Shown piece after piece: positions 1 through 10,559 of a stretch of 64,000 nt of DNA; position 1 is the stretch's first letter, and every line of letters begins with the position of its first letter. The stretch covers positions 186,001 through 250,000 of the forward strand of contig NZ_JAKRFZ010000003.1 of the NCBI RefSeq assembly GCF_022347765.1, in the 5' to 3' direction. Origin of the DNA: Pseudoalteromonas sp. OOF1S-7. GTDB lineage: Bacteria > Pseudomonadota > Gammaproteobacteria > Enterobacterales > Alteromonadaceae. The notes beneath the pieces were generated by a model that did not search any database, had not been told where the DNA came from, and was given only the letters and a program-made list of their open reading frames with translations. The position numbers were made by a program, and so were the translations under genes.

Positions 1-3000
1 TGATCAATCAGCTGGAGGAAGTACGTTCATCGTTAGTGATGTTAAGCAAAGAACACAGCAGCGATGGGCAACTGATCGCCTGGGTACAACCTGAACAAGA
101 CCACGCCGAGCTGGCCGATGAGCAGCATACAGCTGCCTTTAGAGCGTCTGTCAAAGCGCATGTGCAGGCACAATTACCGGCGCATTTGCATCCTGGTGAT
201 ATTGTTCTGGTGGCGCAATGGCCTGTGACAATCAACGGTAAAATAGACAAAAAAGCCTTACCGAAGCCACAATGGTCGCATGTAGCCAGTGAGATCAAGG
301 CGCCTGAAGGCTCAACCGAAATTGCGTTGCGAAGAATTTGGGCGGTTTTACTGAAAAAAGAAGCCGCTGTAATCAGTGTTGAACAGGACTTTTTTGAACT
401 TGGTGGACACTCTCTGCTGACCGTGAAAATGGTGGGTAAAATAAGTCAGGAATTTAACAAGGCGATATCTGTCCGGTCTGTCTTTGAACATGCCACCATC
501 AGAAGTCTGGCGGCTGCGATAGATGCGCAAACTCCCCTAAAGCAAGCAGACTCGTTGCATAAAATACCGCAAACAGGACCCTATCTGGCCACCTCTTTTG
601 CTCAGCAAAGAATGTGGTTTATTGACCAAATGCAAGGCGGAAGCGCCGACTACAACATGCCTATGGCGTTGCGGATTAGTGGTAGTTTTCAGCAGTCGAT
701 TGCCATTCAGGCACTCGCGCAAGTGACACAAAGACACCGGGTATTAAGGTGCATTTATCAGCAAACACCGGAGGGCTTAAAGCAGCTGGACACAGGCCAG
801 TCTGTACCTGTGGCTTTTCACACGCTTTCTCATCTGGCACCTCAAGAGAAACAAGTGCAACTGCAGCAGTTGCTGAATCGTGATGCCGGCACAAGTTTTA
901 TGCTGGACTCTGAGTTGCCAGTCAGAGTAACGCTGGTGGCATTACAGGATAAGACAGAGACATCTGACGCTGAGGTGGCACTGCTAGTTAATATGCACCA
1001 CAGTGTTTCTGACGGCATTTCCTGCCAGATCCTGATACGCGAGTTTAGTATCCTCTACAATCAGATGCTGCAACAAGGCGCCCCGGTTCTGCCAGAATTA
1101 CCAGTGCAATATAGTGATTATGCGCATTGGCAACAGCAAAAAATGCGCAATGGTGGATTTGAACAGTCTCTGGTCTACTGGAAAAACCAATTGAATGGCA
1201 TCCCTCTTACTCATGGCCTCGAATTAGTACATCCTCGCCCTGAGCGCCGACAGGCTAAAGGAGAAAGAATTCAGCAGCAGCTGACGGGATATGAGTTTCA
1301 GCAGATACAGGCTGTGAGTCGTCGCTACAATGTAACGCCATTTATGCTGTTACAAGGACTATTCGCATTGTTAATTGCTCGCCACAGCAACAGCACCGAC
1401 ATCGTCGTAGGTACGCCAGTCGGCAACCGCACACAGCACGAGACGGAATCGCTCATTGGTATGTTCGTTAACACTATCGCACTGCGTGTGGACACCCACC
1501 AGAAAACCCTGAGCGATTATTTTGCGCATGTAAAGCAGGTGCATGTGGATGGCCTTGAACATCAGGCGCTGCCTTTTGAGCAAGTGGTCGATGCATTGCA
1601 AATACCCCGCTCAAATGCCTTTAATCCGATATTTCAAATTATGTTTACGCTGGATACTCAACCGGAAGAGGCGTTGGGTTCAGAAGTCAACCCGGTGGCA
1701 TTAAGGGATTGCCAGATCCAGCCGCTGTCGCGCGATGCCGTTGTGGCAAAATTCGATTTGGATGTCAGCTGCCAGCTCAAGGATGAAACGTTATCGCTGA
1801 ACTGGACTTACGACAGCTGTATCTTCAATCGAGCTCAAATCCAGCGCATGGCAGGTCATTTTGAAAATATGCTGAGTAGTTTGCTAAGTGATGCGGCACA
1901 ATACACCTCAGGTTTGACTATGCTGAGCCCGGACGAAATGCAGCAGTTATTGCAACGTCCAGAAAAGGTCGCGGCTAGTAATGGTCGCCAAGATTACACA
2001 CAAAACTGTGTACATCATGTCTTTTCCCGGATTGCCGCGCAGCATCCGGATGCCATCGCCGTGGAGTTTGGTGAAACTCAGTTAAGCTATCAGGCGTTGG
2101 AACAGCAGTCCGATGTGCTGGCTGAATACCTTATTCGTCAGGGAGTCACTCCTCATTCTATCGTCGGGCTGTACGGCAAACGCAGTGAACAGCTGATCAT
2201 CGCCATTCTGGCAATATTGAAGGCGGGAGCGGCGTATCTGCCTATTGACCCGGAATACCCTGCAGAGCGCATTCAGTACATGCTGGAAAATTCCGGTGCA
2301 CAACAGGTTTTATGCCTGATGCAAAGTATCAACGTGGATGTGGGGGATATCCCAGTCTTATCCATGGAGACTGCTCTGGCTTGGTGCAATGACGGGGCTG
2401 CCAACTGTACGCAGTTGCCACATTCGGTGTCACAGGACACGGCATACGTTATTTACACCTCTGGTTCGACCGGACAACCTAAAGGCGTGGCGGTCAGTCA
2501 TAACAACTGGTGCAGCTATGCGCAATCTATCAGCGAGCATTACGATCTGGGACAGGAAAGGGTGCTGCAAAGCGCTTCTATTTCGTTTGATATATTTATT
2601 GAAGATCTATCTGCATCGCTGCTGAGCGGAGGCACTTTGATCATCCGTGAAACGGATTGTGCCATGTCCTGTCGGGATTTCTGGCAATTTGTAAAATGCC
2701 AGGAAGTGAGTTTTGTTTCACTTTCAACGGCTTATTGGCATTTACTCAGTGCGGACGCAAAATTAGCGGAGGATACTGCAAACACGCCGTTGAGGACGCT
2801 TATTACAGGCGGTGAGGAAATGTCGGCGATGCGTTTGCAGCACTGGCAAGCACATGCCTGTAAGCACATCAGGTTATTTAATACTTATGGACCAACCGAA
2901 GCCACAGTCATTGCCACTTTTGTTGACGTAACCCGGTTGCAGCCGGTACCGGAACGACTGCCCATTGGGAAGCCCATTGCCGCGGGATATACCCTTATTC

Positions 3001-4508
3001 TGGACAGGGATAAAAACTTAGTACCCGATGGCGTGCCAGGGGAGCTGTATCTCGGTGGTGCGACGATTAGCAAAGGGTATTTAAACAATGCACCTCTGAA
3101 CAACGAAAAATTCATCAACAACCCTTGGAGTAAAGACCAGCAGGGTAAGATTTACAAAACAGGCGATTTGGTCAAGCGCCAGCCAGACGGCTCGATTGTC
3201 TTTTTGGGGAGGATTGATAGTCAGGTCAAAGTGAATGGCTTTTTAGTTGAACCACTTGAAATTGAGGCCGTACTTTGCGCTCATAAGCTGGTATCTGAAT
3301 GTGTAGTAGTGCCCCAAAAGTTGACCGGCAACTGGCGTATTTACGCGTATGTTACCCTGCAACAAACAACCGCCGATGGCAAAGCAGGTAAAACACTGGC
3401 AAGTTATGCAAGAAGCAAATTACCTGCCTATATGCAAGTGGATGAAATCATCGTACTGGATGAGTGGCCTGTCGGGGTGAACGGTAAAATTGACAAGTCA
3501 GCGCTGCCACAGCCCCAAGGTATCACTGCTGATGAGGAGCTGCTTCCCTTAGCTAACGAGTTCGAAATCAAACTTGCGCAGATATGGGCACAGGTTATGG
3601 GATTGGACACGCATCAGATCGGCAGCAATAGCCACTTTTTTGAACTAGGCGGGCACTCTCTGATGGCAGTGCAACTTGCTTCATTACTCAAATCTGAGAT
3701 GCAAGTGACAATGCCGATAAAAGCGCTGTTTGAAACTCCCGTGTTGTCGGATTTAGCGCACAATCTGCGCAGCCAGTCAGCAGCTGACGAAATAGTCAGT
3801 CGCTATGGTTGTATGACATTCAGTGACGACCCCACGCTGCCTAATCTGTTTGTGGCCCCGGCAATGGGCATGACAGGGGCGGCGTATCAAGGCTATGCGG
3901 CGCAGCTGGCAAGTGCATTGAATGTGCATATTCTCACCACCCCTGGCATTGATGAACTGGTCGCCATTGATTCGCCGTTGCTGACACTGTCGTACGAGCA
4001 GCGTATTGAAAGTTGGTTTGCTGCGATAAAAGACAAGCAGGGTAGCGGCCACTACCGCCTTGCCGGGCATTCACTCGGTGGGGATTTTGCTGTCTCACTT
4101 GCTCATCGACTGGAGCAAAACGGGGACTCTGTGGAAGTGCTCCTCATTGATGCTGTGCTTGGCTTACACGCTGGTGTTTATGATGACAAAAAGCCTCCGG
4201 TGCCAGACTTGGCTGATCAAAACGTGGGTATTGATAGCCAACATCAAGCCCTGTATCAACAGAGTTGTCACAACCAGCTAGCACTTGTACCATCCGTGCA
4301 GTTTAAACAAGCGGTGATCAACAAAATCAGTGTGCTCATGGCCCAGCAGGGGCTTGCAACTGCACATAACAAAGAAGCAGTATTGCAACGGATCCAGGAC
4401 AGGAGTGTCAATAAAATTAAGCAAGTCACATGTGCCGGGGATCATTTATCGATCCTTAAGCACCAGGATGTGGCTGAGCAAACGTTATTGTTAAGCGAGC
4501 CTGGCTGA
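1..4508 (+). CDS. Non-ribosomal peptide synthetase, C-terminal part (A-end, PCP, C, A, PCP, TE); 5' end outside window
   Basis: The reading frame is open from base 3, so this is the 3' end of a larger gene; the first in-frame start-like codon (GTG 36) lies inside an adenylation domain. Counting residues from base 36: end of an A domain (NGKIDKKALP near 70), PCP (LGGHSLL near 120), condensation domain (HHSVSDG near 320), full A domain (TSGSTGQPKG near 810, NTYGPTE near 950, YKTGD, NGKIDKSALP near 1150), second PCP (LGGHSLM near 1202) and a type I thioesterase (GHSLGG near 1343, GDH near 1468). No epimerase is visible. By eye the A-domain specificity code reads D-I-E-S-I-G-T-V-I, closest to codes I remember for basic residues (lysine-like); that is tentative. 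This is the terminal module, so the TE hydrolyses or cyclises the peptide. It is on the opposite strand from the 12990-37159 operon and separated from it by housekeeping genes. Confidence 0.95.
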   Translation, partial: INQLEEVRSSLVMLSKEHSSDGQLIAWVQPEQDHAELADEQHTAAFRASVKAHVQAQLPAHLHPGDIVLVAQWPVTINGKIDKKALPKPQWSHVASEIKAPEGSTEIALRRIWAVLLKKEAAVISVEQDFFELGGHSLLTVKMVGKISQEFNKAISVRSVFEHATIRSLAAAIDAQTPLKQADSLHKIPQTGPYLATSFAQQRMWFIDQMQGGSADYNMPMALRISGSFQQSIAIQALAQVTQRHRVLRCIYQQTPEGLKQLDTGQSVPVAFHTLSHLAPQEKQVQLQQLLNRDAGTSFMLDSELPVRVTLVALQDKTETSDAEVALLVNMHHSVSDGISCQILIREFSILYNQMLQQGAPVLPELPVQYSDYAHWQQQKMRNGGFEQSLVYWKNQLNGIPLTHGLELVHPRPERRQAKGERIQQQLTGYEFQQIQAVSRRYNVTPFMLLQGLFALLIARHSNSTDIVVGTPVGNRTQHETESLIGMFVNTIALRVDTHQKTLSDYFAHVKQVHVDGLEHQALPFEQVVDALQIPRSNAFNPIFQIMFTLDTQPEEALGSEVNPVALRDCQIQPLSRDAVVAKFDLDVSCQLKDETLSLNWTYDSCIFNRAQIQRMAGHFENMLSSLLSDAAQYTSGLTMLSPDEMQQLLQRPEKVAASNGRQDYTQNCVHHVFSRIAAQHPDAIAVEFGETQLSYQALEQQSDVLAEYLIRQGVTPHSIVGLYGKRSEQLIIAILAILKAGAAYLPIDPEYPAERIQYMLENSGAQQVLCLMQSINVDVGDIPVLSMETALAWCNDGAANCTQLPHSVSQDTAYVIYTSGSTGQPKGVAVSHNNWCSYAQSISEHYDLGQERVLQSASISFDIFIEDLSASLLSGGTLIIRETDCAMSCRDFWQFVKCQEVSFVSLSTAYWHLLSADAKLAEDTANTPLRTLITGGEEMSAMRLQHWQAHACKHIRLFNTYGPTEATVIATFVDVTRLQPVPERLPIGKPIAAGYTLILDRDKNLVPDGVPGELYLGGATISKGYLNNAPLNNEKFINNPWSKDQQGKIYKTGDLVKRQPDGSIVFLGRIDSQVKVNGFLVEPLEIEAVLCAHKLVSECVVVPQKLTGNWRIYAYVTLQQTTADGKAGKTLASYARSKLPAYMQVDEIIVLDEWPVGVNGKIDKSALPQPQGITADEELLPLANEFEIKLAQIWAQVMGLDTHQIGSNSHFFELGGHSLMAVQLASLLKSEMQVTMPIKALFETPVLSDLAHNLRSQSAADEIVSRYGCMTFSDDPTLPNLFVAPAMGMTGAAYQGYAAQLASALNVHILTTPGIDELVAIDSPLLTLSYEQRIESWFAAIKDKQGSGHYRLAGHSLGGDFAVSLAHRLEQNGDSVEVLLIDAVLGLHAGVYDDKKPPVPDLADQNVGIDSQHQALYQQSCHNQLALVPSVQFKQAVINKISVLMAQQGLATAHNKEAVLQRIQDRSVNKIKQVTCAGDHLSILKHQDVAEQTLLLSEPG

Positions 4509-4811
4509 TTTCAGTGGATTTCGCAGTATTACCGGGGCTCACGCAGTTATAGAGTGCGCTGCCCCGAGCTTTAGACAAGGTGGTTAATGAGCAGTACAAG
4601 TCATAAAACAAGCAATTTGGGCTGTGCCGTGGGGGGGGCGCTAAGCGTAAATGGTGGCCGATTGGATAACCATTGATTGTTTATAAAGTCAAGATAAGCG
4701 AAAATAGCGGTCAACCTCGATTAACATGACGGATTTGGCAAGCGAAGCACTGAACAGAGAGTACTTCCGATCAGGTGCATAAACCCGTATAGAAACCAAA
4801 AGAATTGACTA
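4509..4811. other. Intergenic region between NRPS and prfC, with a 29-codon ORF containing a G8 tract
   Basis: I see no clear terminator here. The one item of note is a short ORF (ATG 4587, stop ending 4676) preceded by AGGTGG, encoding a 29-residue peptide that begins MSSTSHKTSNLGC. It contains a run of eight G at 4631-4638. Whether it is translated is unknown. The prfC promoter must lie in the right half, but I cannot place a convincing -35/-10 pair. Confidence 0.35.
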
Positions 4812-6401
4812 ATGGCAGATCAGACTTTCCTCAATGAAATAAACAAGCGACGTACTTTCGCTATTATCTCGCACCCGGATGCGGGTAAAACCACCATCAC
4901 AGAAAAAGTCCTGTTGTTCGGCAAGGCCCTGCAACAGGCGGGTACCGTAAAAGGCCGTGGCTCTAACCAGCATGCAAAATCAGATTGGATGGACATGGAG
5001 AAAGAGCGTGGCATCTCGGTGACCACGTCTGTGATGCAGTTCCCGTACAACGACAGTCTGGTAAATCTGCTGGACACCCCGGGACACGAAGACTTCTCGG
5101 AAGATACGTATCGCACACTGACCGCTGTGGACTCTTGTTTGATGGTTATCGATGCCGCCAAGGGGGTTGAGGATCGCACCCGTAAACTGATGGAAGTGAC
5201 CCGTTTGCGCGATACGCCCATCGTGACTTTTATGAACAAACTGGACCGTGATATTCGCGATCCAATGGAGCTACTGGACGAGGTTGAGACGGAGCTGAAC
5301 ATCATGTGTGCGCCGATCACCTGGCCGATTGGCTGTGGTAAGGAGTTTAAAGGCGTTTACCACATTCACCGCGATGAGACCATTTTGTATCAAACGGGTC
5401 AGGGTCACACCATTCAGGAAGTCCGCACCATTAAGGGGCTCGATAACGCTGATTTGGATGCTGCCATCGGTGAAAGCCTGGCAGAGCAGCTGCGTGAAGA
5501 ACTGGAGCTGGTCATTGGTGCGTCGCACGAATTCGATAAAGCGTTATTCCTGAGCGGTGAACTGACACCGGTGTATTTTGGTACTGCATTGGGTAACTTT
5601 GGCGTTGACCATATGCTGGATGGCCTGACAGAGTGGGCACCGTCACCGTTGCCGCGTCAGACGGACGAGCGCGAAGTGAGCGCCGACGATGAGAAATTCA
5701 CCGGCTTCGTGTTTAAAATTCAGGCCAACATGGATCCGAAACACCGCGACCGTATCGCCTTTATGCGTATCGTGTCAGGTAAATACACGCAGGGCATGAA
5801 AATGAACCATGTACGCCTTGGTAAGCAGGTGAGCATTTCCGATGCCGTGACCTTTATGGCAGGCGATCGTGAACGTGCTCAGGAAGCCTTTGCCGGCGAC
5901 ATCATTGGTTTGCACAACCATGGTACGATCCAGATTGGTGATACCTTCACCCAGGGTGAAAAGCTCAAGTTCAGCGGCATTCCGAACTTTGCACCTGAGC
6001 TGTTCCGCCGTATTCGTCTTAAAGATCCGCTCAAGCAAAAGCAGCTATTGAAAGGCCTGGTACAGTTATCAGAAGAAGGCGCGGTACAGGTGTTCCGTCC
6101 GCTGATCAACAACGACCTGATCGTCGGCGCCGTTGGTGTGCTTCAGTTCGACGTGGTTGTGGCACGTCTGAAGTCTGAGTACAACGTCGATGCCATTTAT
6201 GAAAGCATTAGTGTACAGACGGCGCGCTGGGTGAATTGTGATGATGAGAAAAAACTGGCCGAATTCCGCCGTAAGTGTGAGCAGAACCTGGCGCTTGATG
6301 GGGGCGATAACCTGACCTATATCGCGCCAAGTCGGGTTAACCTGAACCTGTCGATGGAACGCTACCCGGACGTCCAGTTCCATCAGACACGCGAACACTA
6401 G
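4812..6401 (+). CDS. prfC: Peptide chain release factor 3 (RF3)
   Basis: This GTPase recycles RF1/RF2 off the ribosome after peptide release and acts in the cytoplasm. At 529 aa it has the usual family length. The N-terminal GTPase domain shows the P-loop SHPDAGKTT (near residue 20), the switch region [12 protein letters not shown], the G3 [12 protein letters not shown] and the G4 MNKLDRD. It is followed by the EF-G-like domains II and III, with the RF3-type [11 protein letters not shown] and YIAPSRVNL segments near the end. The start ATG has only a weak upstream purine tract (AAAAGAA). It stands alone, with gaps of about 300 bp upstream and 200 bp downstream. Identification is firm. Confidence 0.97.
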   Translation: MADQTFLNEINKRRTFAIISHPDAGKTTITEKVLLFGKALQQAGTVKGRGSNQHAKSDWMDMEKERGISVTTSVMQFPYNDSLVNLLDTPGHEDFSEDTYRTLTAVDSCLMVIDAAKGVEDRTRKLMEVTRLRDTPIVTFMNKLDRDIRDPMELLDEVETELNIMCAPITWPIGCGKEFKGVYHIHRDETILYQTGQGHTIQEVRTIKGLDNADLDAAIGESLAEQLREELELVIGASHEFDKALFLSGELTPVYFGTALGNFGVDHMLDGLTEWAPSPLPRQTDEREVSADDEKFTGFVFKIQANMDPKHRDRIAFMRIVSGKYTQGMKMNHVRLGKQVSISDAVTFMAGDRERAQEAFAGDIIGLHNHGTIQIGDTFTQGEKLKFSGIPNFAPELFRRIRLKDPLKQKQLLKGLVQLSEEGAVQVFRPLINNDLIVGAVGVLQFDVVVARLKSEYNVDAIYESISVQTARWVNCDDEKKLAEFRRKCEQNLALDGGDNLTYIAPSRVNLNLSMERYPDVQFHQTREH

Positions 6402-6599
6402 CCTGATTCGGGGTGGCCAGCTCGTCTGACTGCCCCAAAAGTGACTCTGCGGGTTGATTTGACTCACGGGCTTCCTATAAGCTGGTGCATTCGATCCGAC
6501 TGTTCGCTTACTGTATATTAGCTGCGTTTTATTCCGGCGCCTGAGGGCGCTGATGATGTTTGCTCAGTGCACACTTTGCACTGAGCCAAAGGAAACACA

Positions 6600-8342
6600 A
6601 TGAACATTAAAAGTATTCTAATTGAAAAAGCTCTGTCTGCGATGGCCGCGGCAGGGATCCCTGAAGGCACCAATCCGGCGGTGACGCAAAGCACCCGTGC
6701 GCAGTTTGGTGACTATCAGATCAATGGCGCAATGGGCGCTGCGAAAGCCCTGAAAACCAATCCGCGTGAGCTGGCACAGAAGATCATTGATAACCTGGAT
6801 GTCAGTGATTTGGCTGCTAAAACCGAAATTGCAGGCCCGGGTTTTATCAATATCCACTTAAAGCCTGAGTTTCTGGCAGCTAGCCTGGAAGCGGCCAATC
6901 AGGATGCCAAGCTGGGTGTGGCTGAACATGCTCAGGCGCAAAATGTGGTCGTCGATTTCTCTTCGCCCAACCTGGCCAAAGAAATGCACGTGGGTCACCT
7001 GCGCTCTACTATCATTGGTGATGCGGTGGTACGCGCCCTTGAGTTTCGCGGTGACAAGGTCACGCGTCAGAACCACGTGGGTGACTGGGGAACTCAGTTC
7101 GGTATGCTGATCGCCCATCTGGAAGATATGCTGGCACAAGGCATCGATCTGGAAAATGTGGCCCTGGCCGATTTAGAAACTTTCTATCGTGATGCCAAGA
7201 AGCGCTTTGACGATGAAGAAGGCTTCTCAGATAAAGCCCGTGATTACGTAGTTAAACTGCAAGGCGGCGATGCGCACTGTCAGAAACTCTGGCAGCTGTT
7301 TATCGATACCTCAGTGAAACACTCTGAAGAAGTTTATAAAAAGCTCAATGTGACGCTGACTCGCGACGACATCATGGCCGAAAGTGCCTACAACGATCGT
7401 CTGGCTGGTATTATCGAGCTGCTAAAAGAGAAAAACATTGCGGTTGAAGATCAGGGCGCGCAGGTGGTGTTCCTGGATGAGCTGGCAAACAAAGACGGTG
7501 AACCGTCGGTGTTTATCGTGCAAAAATCGGGTGGCGGCTTCCTGTATGCCACAACCGATCTGGCGGCCTGTGACTATCGCTCCAATGAGCTGGGTGCCGA
7601 GCGTATCCTGATCTTCGTCGATGCGCGTCAGAGCCTGCACTTTAATCAGGTTGAGCTGACTGCCCGTAAGGCCGGTCTGCTGCGCGACGAAACCAGCTAT
7701 GAGTTCTGTCCGTTCGGCACTATGATGGGCAGCGATGGTAAGCCATTTAAGACCCGTACTGGTGGCACCGTTAAGCTGGCTGAACTACTTGATGAAGCCG
7801 TCAGCCGTGCCAGCGAAAAGCTGGCCGACCGCGCGTCTGAGCTGAGCGAAGAAGCCCGTGCCGAAATCGCCCGCAAGGTGGGTATTGGTGCGGTGAAATA
7901 TGCGGACTTGTCGAAGCATCGTACCAGTGATTACATCTTTAACTGGGATACCATGCTGAGCTTTGAAGGCGCCACGGCACCTTATTTGCAGTATGCTTAC
8001 ACCCGTGTGCGCAGTATCTTCCGCAAAGCCGGTATAGACAGTGCCGCACTCAGTGGCAGCATCAGCATTGTTGAGCCACAGGAAAAGGCGCTGGCACTCA
8101 AGCTGTTGCAACTGGAAGAAGTGTTAGATCTGATGATCGGCGAAGCAACACCGCACGTATTGTGTGGTTATCTGTATGAGCTGGCGAGTCTGTACATGAC
8201 CTTCTACGAAGCTTGCCCAATCCTCAAAGACGATGTGGCTGCAGATGTTCGCGAAAGCCGACTGTTGCTGTGTAATCTGGTTGCCAGAACACTGCACACC
8301 GGTCTGGAGCTGCTGGGCATTGAGGTGATGGAGCAGATGTAA
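6600..8342 (+). CDS. argS: Arginyl-tRNA synthetase
   Basis: This class I aminoacyl-tRNA synthetase attaches Arg to tRNA-Arg. At 580 aa it has the standard length. It carries the N-terminal Add1-type domain, the HIGH-type signature as HVGHL (near residue 125), [13 protein letters not shown], and a KMSK-region equivalent in [12 protein letters not shown] (near 380) that lacks a canonical KMSK, as is normal for ArgRS. The C-terminal anticodon-binding DALR-like domain contains the [12 protein letters not shown] segment. The ATG follows an AAAGGAAA ribosome binding site. A hairpin terminator lies just downstream, before pdxH. Confidence 0.97.
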   Translation: MNIKSILIEKALSAMAAAGIPEGTNPAVTQSTRAQFGDYQINGAMGAAKALKTNPRELAQKIIDNLDVSDLAAKTEIAGPGFINIHLKPEFLAASLEAANQDAKLGVAEHAQAQNVVVDFSSPNLAKEMHVGHLRSTIIGDAVVRALEFRGDKVTRQNHVGDWGTQFGMLIAHLEDMLAQGIDLENVALADLETFYRDAKKRFDDEEGFSDKARDYVVKLQGGDAHCQKLWQLFIDTSVKHSEEVYKKLNVTLTRDDIMAESAYNDRLAGIIELLKEKNIAVEDQGAQVVFLDELANKDGEPSVFIVQKSGGGFLYATTDLAACDYRSNELGAERILIFVDARQSLHFNQVELTARKAGLLRDETSYEFCPFGTMMGSDGKPFKTRTGGTVKLAELLDEAVSRASEKLADRASELSEEARAEIARKVGIGAVKYADLSKHRTSDYIFNWDTMLSFEGATAPYLQYAYTRVRSIFRKAGIDSAALSGSISIVEPQEKALALKLLQLEEVLDLMIGEATPHVLCGYLYELASLYMTFYEACPILKDDVAADVRESRLLLCNLVARTLHTGLELLGIEVMEQM

Positions 8343-8392
8343 GCACCGGGTGAGATCATGCAGCTCACACAGCGCATTACATGTTAGACTGA

Positions 8393-8414
8393 GGCCGCAA
8401 TATTGCGGCCTTTT
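8393..8414 (+). terminator. Rho-independent terminator after argS
   Basis: Perfect 8-bp stem GGCCGCAA / TTGCGGCC with a 2-nt spacer, followed by TTTT. It sits about 50 bp after the argS stop and only 15 bp before the pdxH start, so it may also lie in the pdxH leader and let only part of transcription through. Confidence 0.8.
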
Positions 8415-8428
8415 GTGTTATATAAGGA

Positions 8429-9076
8429 ATGACCACCATGAAACTTGATGATATTCGTCGCGAATATACCAAAGACGGCCTCTCCCGCGAGAAGCTGGAC
8501 AATAACCCCATAGTACAGTTTGAGCACTGGTTGCAACAGGCGGTGGATGCCAACCTCAGCGATCCGACCGCCATGGTGGTGGCTACAGTAGATGAGCATG
8601 GCCAGCCGTCACAGCGCATTGTATTGCTTAAGCAGGTGGACGATAACGGTTTTGTGTTTTTCACCAATACCGGATCGCGTAAGGCACAGGAACTCAAGGG
8701 CAACAATAAGATTTCATTGCACTTTCCCTGGCATAATCTGGAGCGTCAGGTGATAGTCTATGGCGAGGCCGAGCCAATGCCGACCTCAGCGGTGGCTAAG
8801 TACTTTCTGTCGCGTCCAAAGGAAAGCCAACTGGCTGCCTGGGCATCACAACAGTCACGTCCGGTTTCTTCTCGTCAGGCCCTGATGCAGACTTTTAACA
8901 GCATGAAAGCCAAGTTCGCTAAAGGTGATATTCCGCTGCCGGATTTCTGGGGTGGGTATTGTGTTAAGCCCCACCAGATTGAGTTCTGGCAAGGGGGGGA
9001 GCACCGTTTGCACGACCGTTTTATGTATCGCAAAGAAGCCAGCGGACAGTGGCTGGTCGAGCGTCTTAATCCATAG
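8429..9076 (+). CDS. pdxH: Pyridoxamine/pyridoxine 5'-phosphate oxidase
   Basis: This FMN enzyme oxidises PNP/PMP to pyridoxal 5'-phosphate in vitamin B6 metabolism. At 215 aa it matches the family. Diagnostic segments are [12 protein letters not shown] at the N-terminus, [23 protein letters not shown], the FMN-contact [24 protein letters not shown], and a C-terminus ending in VERLNP. The start ATG 8429 has AAGG immediately upstream; a second ATG at 8438 is a possible alternative that would remove three residues. Its stop codon touches the next frame, and the TatD-family gene follows by about 11 bp, so the two are probably co-transcribed. Confidence 0.96.
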   Translation: MTTMKLDDIRREYTKDGLSREKLDNNPIVQFEHWLQQAVDANLSDPTAMVVATVDEHGQPSQRIVLLKQVDDNGFVFFTNTGSRKAQELKGNNKISLHFPWHNLERQVIVYGEAEPMPTSAVAKYFLSRPKESQLAAWASQQSRPVSSRQALMQTFNSMKAKFAKGDIPLPDFWGGYCVKPHQIEFWQGGEHRLHDRFMYRKEASGQWLVERLNP

Positions 9077-9087
9077 TGTCATGCCTC

Positions 9088-9852
9088 ATGCGCTTTATTG
9101 ATACCCACTGCCACCTGGACTTTGAAGCACTCAGAGACAACTTGCCACAGCATCTGAGCGAGGCCCAGGCGCTGGGCGTTGTGCACTGTGTGGTGCCGGG
9201 CGTGACCTTGGCCCAGTGTCGCACCTTACCTGCCTTTGCGAAGCTGCATCCCGGTGTCAAAGTCGCATTTGGCCTGCACCCGTATTTTATGGCACAGCAT
9301 AAAGCGGGCGATATGACGCAACTGGTCGCGCTTGCAAACCTGCATAGTTCAGAGCTGGTGGCCATTGGTGAGTGTGGCATAGATGCGATGGTGGAGCATG
9401 TTGACGCACAGCAACGCTTGTTTATTGAGCATATTGCGCTGGCTAATGCACTCGGGCTGCCACTGATTGTGCATCACCGCAAAAGCCATCACCTGCTGGC
9501 GGCGGCGTTTAAACAGTTACCGCCTCTACATGGTGGTGTGATCCATGCCTTTTCCGGTTCATTGCAAGATGCCAGCATCTATCTGAAACAGGGATTTAAA
9601 CTTGGCGTAGGCGGCACCATCAGCTATCCACGGGCGGCGAAAACCCGCACCACGCTGGCACAAGTACCGTTGGATGCATTGGTATTGGAAACGGACGCGC
9701 CGTCGATGCCGTTAGCGGGCTATCAGGGCCAGGTGAATGTGCCAAAACGGGTGGTTGAGGTATTTGAGCACTTGTGCGCTATTCGCGACGAGTCACCTCA
9801 AGTCATCTCTGACGCCCTTTATTCCTCATCGGCAACGCTATTTCGGATCTGA
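9088..9852 (+). CDS. TatD-family metal-dependent hydrolase / deoxyribonuclease (YjjV-like)
   Basis: This is a TIM-barrel amidohydrolase-fold nuclease family using two divalent metals. It opens MRFIDTHCHLDF with the HxH metal ligands, then AFGLHPYF, IGECGIDAM (metal Glu), LIVHHRKSHH (metal His), IHAFSGS, and ETDAPSMPL (metal Asp), which is the full active-site set. I chose the ATG at 9088 over the GTG at 9076 because the family starts right at the DTHCH strand. Length is about 254 aa. It follows pdxH closely, and its 3' end overlaps the convergent YtjB/Smp-like gene by 34 bp. The exact in vivo substrate is not known for most members. Confidence 0.9.
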   Translation: MRFIDTHCHLDFEALRDNLPQHLSEAQALGVVHCVVPGVTLAQCRTLPAFAKLHPGVKVAFGLHPYFMAQHKAGDMTQLVALANLHSSELVAIGECGIDAMVEHVDAQQRLFIEHIALANALGLPLIVHHRKSHHLLAAAFKQLPPLHGGVIHAFSGSLQDASIYLKQGFKLGVGGTISYPRAAKTRTTLAQVPLDALVLETDAPSMPLAGYQGQVNVPKRVVEVFEHLCAIRDESPQVISDALYSSSATLFRI

Positions 9853-10439
9853 CGTTTCACTTCCCAGCGTTTTAGTGCGCGCCCTATCTGCCAGGTAAAA
9901 ATACAGGCGATGCCCAGCATCAGCAGTACCACGCGACCCAGTTCATGAAAATGGCGGTGGCTTTGTGCCATGGCAGCTTCCGTTAAGTACTCGACGCTGA
10001 CAAAGCCTACAGGTTGCTGTTGAGGGTCATAAATGGGCTCAACAATGGGTTGTTTTGACTGGGTCAGCCCGGCCAAATGGCGAGGCAAGTCAGTTATTTG
10101 GGGTGGTGCATTCTGGCCATCATTACCAATTATAAACTGACCCTCGTGGTTGTAGAGCCTGACCGACAGCACATATTCGTCACTGGCGAGGTGATTGCTC
10201 AAGGCTCTGAGTTGTGGGGTATCCATACGGCTCAACGGCAAAGCGGCGTTGAGCGCCAGTTGCTTAGTCAGGCTGCGGCCGGTGTGATCGGCATTGGTGT
10301 GCAATAGTTGGTGGCTGCGAAAGCTGGTGTTAAAGGCCAGCCAGGTAATGGTTAAAAAGCACATTGCAGCGATAAGCAAGCGCAGCAAGCGGCGGCTGCG
10401 TGAAGAAGAGAGGTACTCAAGGGCTTGTGTATTTTTCAT
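9819..10439 (-). CDS. smp: YtjB/Smp (AhpA)-family inner-membrane protein
   Basis: This 206-aa protein has two membrane segments, LLRLLIAAMCFLTITWLAF near residue 20 and VVLLMLGIACIFTWQIG near 175, enclosing a periplasmic domain of about 130 residues, with a basic cytoplasmic tail. In E. coli the ytjB/smp gene is also divergent from serB. That conserved neighbourhood, plus length and topology, is the main evidence, because the family lacks strong motifs. Its molecular role is poorly understood. The 120-bp gap to serB must hold both divergent promoters. The 3' end overlaps the TatD gene by 34 bp, tail to tail. Confidence 0.8.
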   Translation of the reverse strand: MKNTQALEYLSSSRSRRLLRLLIAAMCFLTITWLAFNTSFRSHQLLHTNADHTGRSLTKQLALNAALPLSRMDTPQLRALSNHLASDEYVLSVRLYNHEGQFIIGNDGQNAPPQITDLPRHLAGLTQSKQPIVEPIYDPQQQPVGFVSVEYLTEAAMAQSHRHFHELGRVVLLMLGIACIFTWQIGRALKRWEVKRQIRNSVADEE

Positions 10440-10559
10440 AGATCTTGTTTGCCTGCTGACATGCCATGATTAAGATGTTACAAAGGGCGCATACCGTTAC
10501 CAAGCAAGTATTCACACTTAGGCTCGATGAGCCGGGTATGACCCCAATCAGGAGTATCC

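Noticed and set aside
9076..9087. GTG 9076 as the start of the TatD-family gene.
   Set aside because: It would overlap the pdxH stop and add four residues ahead of a family that begins at the ATG 9088 strand.
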